From Candidatus Aminicenantota bacterium (GTDB lineage: Bacteria; Acidobacteriota; Aminicenantia; UBA2199), in assembly GCA_024644125.1 (NCBI GenBank), contig JAHELQ010000283.1, forward strand, positions 1 through 6,934: 6,934 nucleotides of DNA. The letters are read 5' to 3'. The notes below the pieces were generated by a model. It was not told where the DNA came from and searched no databases. It saw nothing but the letters and a program-made list of their open reading frames with translations. Of the stretch, positions 1-6,510 are shown in pieces. The position numbers and the translations under genes were made by a program. Positions within the stretch are counted from its first letter, which is position 1. Each line of letters starts with the position of its first letter.

Positions 1-102
1 CTGGATATCGATTTCCTTCTTCATCATACACCACATTATACCCTAAAACCATTGGCCGAAAAAGGTCAGAAACGAAAACTAGTTTCAAAAATAAAAAAGT
101 AG
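1..102 (+). CDS. Possible 3' end of an upstream gene (uncertain; both strands are open here)
   Basis: Frame 1 of the + strand is open from the window edge to a TAG at 100-102. It would give a 33-residue carboxy-terminal tail that ends in a basic stretch (KRKLVSKIKK). The stop lies just before the -35 box of the next promoter, which fits the end of an upstream gene. The same bases can also be read on the minus strand, from an ATG at 50-52 out through the window edge, giving MVLGYNVVYDEEGNRYP, which also looks protein-like but lacks a Shine-Dalgarno site. At most one of the two readings is likely to be real. I recognise neither family. Sequence to the left of the window would settle it. Confidence 0.25.
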   Translation: MDIDFLLHHTPHYTLKPLAEKGQKRKLVSKIKK

Positions 103-110
103 AAAAACTC

Positions 111-139
111 TTTACTTTTCATTTTTCGTTCGCTATAAT
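111..139 (+). promoter_or_regulatory. Sigma-70-type promoter of the sulfur-reductase operon
   Basis: A -35 box TTTACT (111-116) is separated by 17 bases from a perfect -10 box TATAAT (134-139). Transcription would start near 146, leaving an AT-rich leader of about 65 bases before the first start codon at 212. The spacer has ordinary length, not the 19-20 bases of classical MerR-activated promoters. No convincing FNR half-site pair or clear long dyad is visible around it. Confidence 0.7.
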
Positions 140-211
140 TACAACATCAAATATAGTAAATGTATATCATTCAATATATATTAGAAAATTTTGTACTAAG
201 GTGAGCAAAGA

Positions 212-2419
212 ATGAAAAAAACATTCGACCGAAGAGAATTTATAAAGATCTCAGGTATGGGACTGGGCGGCCTGGCCCTTGGCGCCGGCCTGCTCAATTA
301 TTCGGAATCTTCCCCGTCCCCGGGTCACCCTGCATTGACAGCGAATATAACCCGGACTCCGACCTATTGCGAGATGTGCACATTCAAATGCGCCGGCTGG
401 GTGTATCAATTGGATGGGAAACCCTGGAAAATTATTGGGAACGACATCGACCAACACTCGTACGGGAGATTGTGCACCAAGGGTTCGGCGGGAATTGGGG
501 CATACAGTGACCCGGACCGTTTGAAAACCCCCTTGATCCGGACCGAAGAGCGCGGCAAGCAAGTGTTCAAAGAGGCCACCTGGGATGAAGCGTTCGCATA
601 TATCGCCAAAAAGCTTCGGGACATTGCTGAAAAACACGGCCCCGATAGTGTAGCTCTCTTTACTCACGGCTCTGGCGGCAGTTTTTTCAAGACATTGCTG
701 AAGGGGTATGGCTCGGCCAATATTACGGCCCCCTCTTACGCCAATTGCCGAGGCCCCAGGGAAGAAGCCTACCTGCTGACCTACGGCGAGGCCATCAATT
801 CTCCGGAGCGCACCGATATGAAGAATTCCAAATGCATTGTTCTGCTTGGTTCCCACATCGGCGAGAACACACATAGCGCTCAGGTGAATGAATTCGCCCA
901 GGCAATCCGCAACGGAGCATCCATCATTACAGTGGATCCCCGTTTTTCCGTTGCCGCAGGCAAATCGAAGTATTGGTTGCCCATCAAACCGGGAACAGAC
1001 ATGGCGTTATTACTTTCATGGATCCATGTCATCGTAGAGGAAAATCTCTACGACAGAGCTTACGTCGAAAAATACACTACGGGATTTGACAAGCTGAAGC
1101 AAGCGGTCAAGCAATACACACCCGAATGGGCCTATCCGGTCACATCAATCAAGCCTGAAGTTATTCGTGAAACCGCCAGGGAAATGGCAAAACACGCGCC
1201 CGCGACATTGGTTCACCCCGGCCGTCATGTGGTTTGGTATGGGGACGACACCCAACGGGTACGGGCCGGCGCGATCCTGAATGCGTTGTTGGGAAGTTGG
1301 GGACGCAAAGGCGGTTTTTATATCCCCTCTGAAGCGGAAGTCCCGGAATATCCAATCCCTCACGCGCCAAAACCCAAACGTACCTGGCGCGACGCGATGC
1401 CCGGCAAATTTGAACTGGCCAATCTCGCTCTCTCGTCAGGCATTTGCGACGCCACCATCCCGACGCAGGGCAGGGATTACAATATCAAAGGTTGGCTCGT
1501 TTACGGGACCAATCTCATTCACACACTCCCGGACCCCCAAAAGACACTTGACGCCATCCAAAACCTGGATCTGTTGGTGGCAATCGATATATTGCCCGCA
1601 GAGATAACAGGCTGGGCGGACGTTGTATTACCTGAATGCACTTATCTTGAACGCTACGACGACATCCGCATCTCCCCCGGGCGCGAGCCTCAAATCGCGT
1701 TGCGCATGCCTGCGTTCAAGCCCAAATACGACAGTAAACCCGCATGGTGGATAGCCAAAAATCTGGCAAAAAAAATGGGGCTGGAACAATATTTTCCCTG
1801 GAATGATATCGAGGAATACCTGGAAGTGCGTTTGGAAAAAGTTGGAAGTTCATTGGCTGAAATGCAAAAACTCGGAGTTAAAGACCTCCCGAAGGCCACG
1901 CCCAACTATTTCGCTCCCGGCGAAGACATTGAATTCGGTACAGACAGTGGAAAAATAGAGCTCTACTCCCAGACGCTGGAAAACTACGGCCATGATCCGA
2001 TCCCCCGGTTCACTCCTCACGAAGAACCGCCGGACGGTTACTACCGTTTACTCTACGGACGATCCCCCTCCCATTCCTTCGGCCGCACCGCGAACAATCC
2101 CCTCCTGACCCAATTGGTACCGGAAAACGAGGTCTGGATAAATACCAATATCGCCAGGGAGTGGGGAATCAAAACCGGGCAATATATTAAATTGATAAAC
2201 GAGGACAACACCTCCAGCAACAAGGTTCGGGTGAAGGTGACGGAACGGGTACGGCCCGACATTGTATTCATGGTACACGGATTCGGTCACAACCAGAAAA
2301 AAATGAAACGCTCCTTCAATAAAGGCGCCAGTGTCACCCATCTCATTTCAAGAACGAAAACCGACCCTATCATGGGAGGCGTCGGAATTCGCGGAAACTT
2401 TGTGACCTTTGAGGTTTAG
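212..2419 (+). CDS. Molybdopterin oxidoreductase, polysulfide/thiosulfate reductase catalytic subunit (PsrA/PhsA type)
   Basis: This is the catalytic subunit of an extracytoplasmic reductase of the DMSO-reductase superfamily. It carries a bis-molybdopterin guanine dinucleotide cofactor and one [4Fe-4S] cluster. A twin-arginine signal is seen at residues 6-15 (DRREFIKISG), followed by a hydrophobic stretch, so export by Tat is expected. The cluster ligands are Cys53, Cys56, Cys60 and Cys88 (C-x2-C-x3-C-x27-C). Cys179, in YANCRGPREE, is at the position expected for the molybdenum ligand, as in PsrA/PhsA. The C-terminal dinucleotide-binding domain starts near residue 614 (YGRSPSHSFGRTANNP). At 735 residues it matches known PsrA/PhsA proteins (about 760). 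The start is supported by an AAGGTGAG ribosome site at 198-205. It is the first gene of the operon and is followed by its electron-transfer and membrane subunits. Polysulfide, thiosulfate or tetrathionate are possible substrates; arsenate or selenate cannot be strictly excluded, but the sulfur genes downstream favour a sulfur compound. Confidence 0.93.
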   Translation: MKKTFDRREFIKISGMGLGGLALGAGLLNYSESSPSPGHPALTANITRTPTYCEMCTFKCAGWVYQLDGKPWKIIGNDIDQHSYGRLCTKGSAGIGAYSDPDRLKTPLIRTEERGKQVFKEATWDEAFAYIAKKLRDIAEKHGPDSVALFTHGSGGSFFKTLLKGYGSANITAPSYANCRGPREEAYLLTYGEAINSPERTDMKNSKCIVLLGSHIGENTHSAQVNEFAQAIRNGASIITVDPRFSVAAGKSKYWLPIKPGTDMALLLSWIHVIVEENLYDRAYVEKYTTGFDKLKQAVKQYTPEWAYPVTSIKPEVIRETAREMAKHAPATLVHPGRHVVWYGDDTQRVRAGAILNALLGSWGRKGGFYIPSEAEVPEYPIPHAPKPKRTWRDAMPGKFELANLALSSGICDATIPTQGRDYNIKGWLVYGTNLIHTLPDPQKTLDAIQNLDLLVAIDILPAEITGWADVVLPECTYLERYDDIRISPGREPQIALRMPAFKPKYDSKPAWWIAKNLAKKMGLEQYFPWNDIEEYLEVRLEKVGSSLAEMQKLGVKDLPKATPNYFAPGEDIEFGTDSGKIELYSQTLENYGHDPIPRFTPHEEPPDGYYRLLYGRSPSHSFGRTANNPLLTQLVPENEVWINTNIAREWGIKTGQYIKLINEDNTSSNKVRVKVTERVRPDIVFMVHGFGHNQKKMKRSFNKGASVTHLISRTKTDPIMGGVGIRGNFVTFEV

Positions 2420-2428
2420 GAGACAGCA

Positions 2429-2980
2429 ATGAAGCAGAAAAAGAAAAAATACGCGATGGTCATCGATACCAAAACCTGCGTCGGGTGTGGAGCCTGTGTC
2501 GTGGCATGCAAGACCGAAAACCAGGTTCCGGAAGGATTGCACCGGGTGTGGGTCACCGAAGAGGTCTCGGGAAAATTTCCCAACTTACAAATGGAGATCC
2601 GTTCGGAGCGTTGCAATCATTGTTCCAACGCCCCCTGCGTCGCCAATTGCCCCACCGGAGCCAGTCATGTCAAAACCGACAGCAACATCGTGACAGTGGA
2701 CCCGTCAAAATGTACCGGTTGCAAGGCGTGCATGGCCTCCTGTCCCTACAGCGCCCGGTTTGTCATGACCGAGGGTTATGTGAGCAAGTGCTCGTTCTGC
2801 TCCCACCGGGTGGAAAAAGGCCTGGCTCCGGCTTGCGCATCGGTTTGCCCCACCCGCTCCATCGTATTTGGAGATTTGAACGATCCCAACAGCGATGTGT
2901 CAAAACTGGTCAAAAGCAGAAAAAACAAACGGTTGGTTCCCGAAGCTGGAACCGAACCCAACATCTATTATCTTGTGTGA
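2429..2980 (+). CDS. Four-cluster [4Fe-4S] electron-transfer subunit (PsrB/PhsB/DmsB type)
   Basis: This subunit passes electrons from the membrane anchor to the molybdenum subunit. Its sixteen cysteines fall in four groups that can ligate four [4Fe-4S] clusters: 17/20/23/27 (CVGCGACVVAC), 62/65/70/74 (CNHCSNAPCVANC), 95/98/101/105 (CTGCKACMASC) and 121/124/136/140. The 183-residue length is typical of the family. It has no signal peptide of its own and, like related subunits, is expected to be folded and carried out by Tat together with the catalytic subunit. The start lies 9 bases after the preceding stop and has an AGGAGA site at 2418-2423 that overlaps that stop, which suggests translational coupling. 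Confidence 0.93.
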   Translation: MKQKKKKYAMVIDTKTCVGCGACVVACKTENQVPEGLHRVWVTEEVSGKFPNLQMEIRSERCNHCSNAPCVANCPTGASHVKTDSNIVTVDPSKCTGCKACMASCPYSARFVMTEGYVSKCSFCSHRVEKGLAPACASVCPTRSIVFGDLNDPNSDVSKLVKSRKNKRLVPEAGTEPNIYYLV

Positions 2981-2990
2981 AGAGGTGGAT

Positions 2991-3977
2991 ATGAATGAAA
3001 TAACGATTACAACAAACAAAATCGCGCAAGCTGCCGGCCCCGGCATCCATGTCTGGGGTTGGGAAGTCCCGGTCTATTTGTTCCTGGGCGGATTGACAGC
3101 CGGGATTCTCATTCTTTCAGCACTGATGATCTTGAAAAACCGCGGAAAGGAATTTGCAGTCGCCACCAATAAAATTGTCCTATTGGCGCCGGTGTTTCTC
3201 AGTCTCGGTATGCTCGCCCTATTTCTGGACCTTGAACACAAATTGTATGTGTGGCGGTTCTACACCGCCTTCAACATCACCTCTCCCATGTCATGGGGTT
3301 CGTGGATCCTGCTTCTGGTCTACCCGCTGAGTTTTTTGCTGATTTTAGCCACCTTCCGGCAAGGATTCCCGACAACTTATTCCTTTATCGAGTCATTCCT
3401 CAAAAACAGGAAAAAACTGTCGAAGTATGTGGATAAATACAGGAACATATTCGAATTCAGTGAACGACACAGTCTATTAATCGCGAAAATCACAATTCCA
3501 GTGGCTATTTTGTTGGGCATTTACACTGGCATTCTCCTCAGCGCCCTTGGCGCCCGTCCTTTCTGGAATTCCTCGATCATGGGCCCTATATTTCTGGTGT
3601 CCGGAGTATCTACTGCGGCTGCGCTGGTGATCCTCCTCTCCCCCAAACATCAGGAGGTACGCTATTTCACCCGAATCGACCTCGGATTGATCGGCATTGA
3701 ATCGGGCCTCTTAATCTTGTTTATTATCGGCATGGCGACATCGTCAACACAACACCAGAACGCGTTGGAATTGATCCTGGGAGGTCCGTTGACAGCCACA
3801 TTCTGGGTGCTCATCATGGGTATGGGGTTACTGCTTCCGGCATTTTTGGAATTGCTGGAGCTGAAGGGAAAACAGATACCGAAGTTTTTAGGCGCTGGAT
3901 TTGTACTCCTGGGAGGGCTACTTCTCAGATTCATCATTGTGGAAGCGGGCCAGCTATCGACCTGGCTCCCTTATTAA
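2991..3977 (+). CDS. NrfD/PsrC-family membrane anchor subunit
   Basis: This integral membrane protein of the NrfD/PsrC family anchors the complex and is expected to exchange electrons with the quinone pool. I chose the ATG at 2991, which gives 328 residues, because it follows a GAGGTG ribosome site. The longer reading from 2895 would overlap the previous gene by 86 bases and add a non-hydrophobic tail. About eight hydrophobic helices are visible, roughly at residues 24-47, 62-80, 102-122, 163-185, 195-217, 228-250, 266-288 and 298-319. Family-like signatures include VYLFLGGLTAG (28-38), SPMSWGSW (98-105), GIYTGILLSA (176-185) and RFIIVEAGQ (313-321). Eight helices is the number seen in the structurally known PsrC. 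It lies 10 bases after the iron-sulfur subunit gene. Confidence 0.9.
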   Translation: MNEITITTNKIAQAAGPGIHVWGWEVPVYLFLGGLTAGILILSALMILKNRGKEFAVATNKIVLLAPVFLSLGMLALFLDLEHKLYVWRFYTAFNITSPMSWGSWILLLVYPLSFLLILATFRQGFPTTYSFIESFLKNRKKLSKYVDKYRNIFEFSERHSLLIAKITIPVAILLGIYTGILLSALGARPFWNSSIMGPIFLVSGVSTAAALVILLSPKHQEVRYFTRIDLGLIGIESGLLILFIIGMATSSTQHQNALELILGGPLTATFWVLIMGMGLLLPAFLELLELKGKQIPKFLGAGFVLLGGLLLRFIIVEAGQLSTWLPY

Positions 3978-3993
3978 AAAGGAGAAATTATTT

Positions 3994-4518
3994 ATGGAGA
4001 AAAATTTGAAAGCCCAAAAATATTGGTCTCCCTATATCGCCGGTGTGGGATTGGGGCTGGTACTTCTGGCCGCATTTTTTATCACCGGTCACGGACTGGG
4101 GGCGTCGGGCGCTCTCATGCGTTCCGTTGTGGCGGTGCAAAAGGCGGCCTCGCCCGAGCATGTGAATCAAAACCAGTACCTGGTCAAATATAGCGGCGGA
4201 GATCAGAGTCCGCTGAAAGACTGGTATGTATTTGAGTTATTGGGAGTCTTAGTCGGCGGTTTGCTCTCCGGAGCCCTGGCCGGTAGAGTGAAGAAGGAGA
4301 CCAATCACGGTCCCCGCATAACCGAGAAGAAGCGATGGATGTATGCGCTGGCCGGCGGAGTTTTGTTCGGTTTCGGCGCCCGTTTGGCCCGGGGATGTAC
4401 CAGTGGAGTCGCGCTATCGGGCGGAGCGGTATTGTCAGTCGGCGCGTGGGCCACAATGATGGCGATTTTCGCTTCGGCGTATGGCCTGGCATACTTCTTC
4501 AGGAAGCAATGGATTTAG
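3994..4518 (+). CDS. YeeE/YedE-family sulfur transport protein, first half-size subunit
   Basis: This is a membrane protein of the YeeE/YedE (DUF395, sulfur transport) family, to which the thiosulfate importer TsuA belongs. The start at 3994 follows an AAAGGAG site at 3978-3984 and gives 174 residues; an in-frame start at 3901 would lie far inside the preceding gene. Hydrophobic segments occur near residues 13-31, 78-97, 115-133 and 143-167. The family signature GFGARLARGCTSG (126-138) contains Cys135, the only cysteine in the protein, and GHGLGASG (32-39) is the matching glycine-rich motif of the first repeat. Full-length TsuA-type proteins are about twice as long, so this is probably one part of a two-protein transporter with the next gene. 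Substrate is inferred: thiosulfate or another sulfur species. Confidence 0.85.
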   Translation: MEKNLKAQKYWSPYIAGVGLGLVLLAAFFITGHGLGASGALMRSVVAVQKAASPEHVNQNQYLVKYSGGDQSPLKDWYVFELLGVLVGGLLSGALAGRVKKETNHGPRITEKKRWMYALAGGVLFGFGARLARGCTSGVALSGGAVLSVGAWATMMAIFASAYGLAYFFRKQWI

Positions 4519-4528
4519 GAGGAACACC

Positions 4529-5128
4529 ATGTTCGCACCATTGGAGATATTTTCGAATTTCAAATTGGAGCTCAGCCTTCTGATCGCCTTCGCGATTGGT
4601 ATCGGCTTCGGTTTTTTCCTGGAACGCGCCGGATTCGGCAACTCCAGGGTACTGGCTTTACAGTTTTACTTCCGCGACATGACTGTTTTTAAAGTCATGT
4701 TCACTGCCATTATCACCGCCATGACAGGGTTGATATTTTTTAATGCCTTTGGCTGGTTGGACTTGAATTCCGTATTTATCAATCCGGCTTATCTCTGGCC
4801 CGGCATTGTGGGTGGTTTGATCATGGGCGCAGGTTTTGTCATCGGCGGCTACTGCCCCGGCACTAGCGTCGTGGGGTTGTCCACCCTCAAGATAGATGCC
4901 TTGTTTTACATCATCGGCGCTCTGGCGGGAATGTTCGTATTCGGCGAGACTATCCCCATGGTCTTTGATTTCTACAATAGTGGCCTTGTGGGGGAATCCC
5001 TCACATTGCCGCGTTTATTGGGCGTGCCGGCAGGCGTTGTCGGTTTCATCGTGATTCTTGTGGCGCTGGGCGGCTTCTGGGGCTCAGAGCTATTGGAAAA
5101 GAAATTTGCCCGTCAGGAGGAAATATGA
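4529..5128 (+). CDS. YeeE/YedE-family sulfur transport protein, second half-size subunit
   Basis: This is a second YeeE/YedE (DUF395) membrane protein, 199 residues from the ATG at 4529. That start is chosen for the strong AGGAGG site at 4517-4522, which overlaps the TAG of the previous gene. The signature GFGFFLERAGFGNSR (26-40) and the motif GGYCPGTS (106-113) are typical of the family. Cys109 is the only cysteine. Hydrophobic segments lie near 13-31, 54-73, 88-107, 122-140 and 165-184. Paired short YeeE/YedE proteins encoded side by side occur in other bacteria, so the two probably form a heteromeric channel in which each partner supplies one reactive cysteine. The last four bases overlap the start of the rhodanese-like gene. 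Confidence 0.87.
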   Translation: MFAPLEIFSNFKLELSLLIAFAIGIGFGFFLERAGFGNSRVLALQFYFRDMTVFKVMFTAIITAMTGLIFFNAFGWLDLNSVFINPAYLWPGIVGGLIMGAGFVIGGYCPGTSVVGLSTLKIDALFYIIGALAGMFVFGETIPMVFDFYNSGLVGESLTLPRLLGVPAGVVGFIVILVALGGFWGSELLEKKFARQEEI

Positions 5129-5751
5129 AATTGCAAGGAAAACAAATAGGATTACTGATCGCTCTCATCCTGGGCGCCATCATGATATTTCTGCCGGCGC
5201 AGGACGACGTGAAGTACCGGATCGACCCCGAAGCGTTGGGGAAAAGTATCCTCGAGAGCGAAGACCACATCCAGCCGCAAACTCTTTCGGAATGGATCAT
5301 TGAAGGTCGAAGGGATTATATGCTGATAGATATCCGCCCGGAAGGTGAATTCGCGCAGAATAACATCAAAGGGGCTGTCAACATTCCGTTACCGGAATTG
5401 CTGAAACGGGAAACACTGGACGGATTACCGTCAAACGACAAATTAATCGTCATCTATTCCAATGGCAATTCCCACGCCGCCCAGGCATGGACAGTGATGA
5501 AAAGCGCGGGAATCAACGCCTATTTGCTTGAAGGGGGATTGAATTATTGGAGTGAGGCAATCCTCAATCCCCAACCCCCGACAGGCGAATTCTCCGACGA
5601 TGAAATTCTTCGTTACAAAACGGCAGCGGCAGTAGCGAATTATTTAGGAGGCGGCTCCGGAACAAGTCAGGAAACATCGGCCGCCCAACCAGAGAAAAAA
5701 AATAAAATAATCCGCCCCCAAAAAACGAAGAAAAAGCTAAAAGGATGTTAA
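5125..5751 (+). CDS. Membrane-anchored rhodanese-like protein with Ser in place of the catalytic Cys
   Basis: One rhodanese domain is visible at about residues 50-148: MLIDIRPEGEF (66-76), IKGAVNIPL (81-89), KLIVIYSNGNSHAAQAW (106-122) and LLEGGLNYW (134-142). Normal rhodaneses have a cysteine at the start of the active-site loop, where sulfur is held as a persulfide. Here that position is Ser112 (YSNGNS), so classical sulfurtransferase activity is unlikely. The only cysteine in the 208 residues is the last one, Cys208, at the end of a lysine-rich, probably flexible tail (about 188-208). A hydrophobic segment at residues 8-23 looks like a membrane anchor or uncleaved signal, placing the domain outside the cytoplasm, the same side as the reductase. 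The start overlaps the preceding stop (ATGA) and has an AGGAGG site at 5115-5120. Sulfur binding or delivery to the neighbouring transporter or reductase is inference. Confidence 0.85.
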   Translation: MKLQGKQIGLLIALILGAIMIFLPAQDDVKYRIDPEALGKSILESEDHIQPQTLSEWIIEGRRDYMLIDIRPEGEFAQNNIKGAVNIPLPELLKRETLDGLPSNDKLIVIYSNGNSHAAQAWTVMKSAGINAYLLEGGLNYWSEAILNPQPPTGEFSDDEILRYKTAAAVANYLGGGSGTSQETSAAQPEKKNKIIRPQKTKKKLKGC

Positions 5752-6230
5752 AATATTATGTGCAGATTGATTCTGATAGCGGACAAATGATGACAAAACA
5801 AACAGAACGGTCGTTTTACGAACCTGTATACACCATCGGTATAGCCGCCAACAGGCTTGGTATCTCTGTTCACTCCCTCCGCCAGTATGAAACTGAGGGT
5901 TTGATCTTGTCGCATAAAACGCCTACTGGCCGCAGGCTCTATTCCGATCTCGAAATCGAGAAGGTTCGCTGCATTAAAAACATGATACAGGACGAAGGGC
6001 TAAATTTCGAAGGCATCAGGCGATTGATGGCCCTTATCCCTTGCTGGAAATTGAGAGAATGCTCCCGCGAAATTCAGGCCATATGCTCGGCGTTCAGTGA
6101 TTCCGCAAGGCCCTGCTGGTCATCGTCGGAAAAATGCGCCCATCCGTTACCCTCCTGCCGCGATTGCCCGGTGTACCAAAAAATAGTACATTGCAGCGAA
6201 TTAAAAAATATAATCTACGAAGAATATTAG
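5745..6230 (+). CDS. MerR-family transcriptional regulator with a cysteine-rich C-terminus
   Basis: The N-terminal part is a MerR/HspR-type winged helix-turn-helix: YTIGIAANRLGISVHSLRQYE (29-49), then the wing TPTGRRLYSDLEIEKV (59-74). The C-terminal part has no known ligand domain that I recognise but carries eight cysteines: 100, 106, 114, 124, 131, 138, 141 and 150, including two PCW motifs and CRDC. Cys76 lies in the DNA-binding part. The pattern suggests metal, iron-sulfur or thiol/persulfide sensing. The start is uncertain. ATG 5745 overlaps the rhodanese-like gene by 7 bases, with its AAGG directly abutting the start; ATG 5787 or 5790 would give a 14-15 residue shorter protein of more typical MerR length before the DNA-binding helix. 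As last gene of the operon it probably regulates the operon itself. Confidence 0.85.
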   Translation: MLKYYVQIDSDSGQMMTKQTERSFYEPVYTIGIAANRLGISVHSLRQYETEGLILSHKTPTGRRLYSDLEIEKVRCIKNMIQDEGLNFEGIRRLMALIPCWKLRECSREIQAICSAFSDSARPCWSSSEKCAHPLPSCRDCPVYQKIVHCSELKNIIYEEY

Positions 6231-6246
6231 CGATTTTAATCAATAC

Positions 6247-6272
6247 AGAGCGCCTCTTTAATAATTTTTTTT
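6247..6272 (+). terminator. Weak candidate terminator after the operon
   Basis: A very short inverted repeat, AGAG (6247-6250) and CTCT (6254-6257) with a 3-base loop, is followed after a 7-base gap by a run of eight T (6265-6272). The stem is too short and too far from the T run to be convincing, but the place, 16 bases after the regulator's stop, is where an operon terminator is expected. Confidence 0.25.
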
Positions 6273-6282
6273 GTTAATTTTC

Positions 6283-6312
6283 TTGACTTTATTGTGCAAA
6301 ACTCGTGATAAT
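6283..6312 (+). promoter_or_regulatory. Sigma-70-type promoter of the RiPP precursor gene
   Basis: The -35 box TTGACT (6283-6288) and the -10 box GATAAT (6307-6312) each match the consensus at five of six positions and are 18 bases apart. The predicted transcript starts near 6319, only about 15 bases before the start codon. The small gene therefore has its own promoter and does not depend on the upstream operon. Confidence 0.7.
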
Positions 6313-6322
6313 TAAGAGTTAT

Positions 6323-6329
6323 AAGGAGG
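6323..6329 (+). promoter_or_regulatory. Strong ribosome binding site of the precursor gene
   Basis: AAGGAGG lies 4 bases before the ATG at 6334. It is an almost complete Shine-Dalgarno match and is the main evidence, with the promoter, that the short reading frame that follows is translated from this start. Confidence 0.8.
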
Positions 6330-6333
6330 AAAC

Positions 6334-6501
6334 ATGAATCGCAAGTTAAAACTAAAGAGGGAGACGGTTGCCCGCCTCAACGAAGAAAACCTGAAAAAGA
6401 TTATCGGCGGAAAAGAAACTTTCACCGAACCCGGCACGTGCTGTTGTATCCCCTGTGATACATCCGACCCCATGCCCACGATCTTCAAAGTGAACTGCTA
6501 G
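6334..6501 (+). CDS. Lanthipeptide-type RiPP precursor peptide (55 residues, orphan in this window)
   Basis: The reading frame runs from ATG 6334 to TAG 6499-6501. Residues 1-26 look like a RiPP leader. LKLKRETVARLNEENLKKI (5-23) matches the L-x-L-x-x-E-T-I/V-A-x-L leader pattern of class I lanthipeptide-type precursors known from Bacteroidota and some other phyla, and it ends in GG (25-26), the usual cleavage site of bifunctional peptidase/ABC exporters. The 29-residue core (27-55) contains Cys36, 37, 38, 41 and 55, and Thr29, 31, 35, 43, 49 and Ser44, which could be dehydrated and form thioether rings. Its centre is TCCCIPC (35-41). There is no modification, transport or immunity gene in the window, so processing enzymes would have to be encoded elsewhere. 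It has its own promoter, a strong ribosome site and a hairpin after the stop. Alternatives are a disulfide-rich or metal-binding peptide behind a double-glycine leader. The leader assignment is recognition from memory, not a search. Confidence 0.8.
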   Translation: MNRKLKLKRETVARLNEENLKKIIGGKETFTEPGTCCCIPCDTSDPMPTIFKVNC

Positions 6502-6510
6502 TTCCCAGTC

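Noticed and set aside
163..180. AT-rich inverted repeat TATAT-N6-ATATA upstream of the first gene, considered as regulator operator
   Set aside because: The region is so AT-rich that such a short dyad is expected by chance, and it lies downstream of the predicted transcription start with no second copy elsewhere in the window.
251..874. Long minus-strand open frame (207 codons) opposite the catalytic subunit gene
   Set aside because: It lies wholly inside a gene with clear cofactor motifs on the other strand, has no ribosome site and shows no family features; it is a shadow frame.
2895..2990. Upstream extension of the NrfD-type protein from an in-frame ATG at 2895
   Set aside because: It would overlap the preceding gene by 86 bases, adds a polar 32-residue tail not typical of the family, and the ATG at 2991 has its own ribosome site.
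2485..2994. Open + frame of 169 codons overlapping the iron-sulfur subunit gene
   Set aside because: The in-phase gene has sixteen cysteines in canonical ferredoxin spacing; this frame is a by-product of its codon use.
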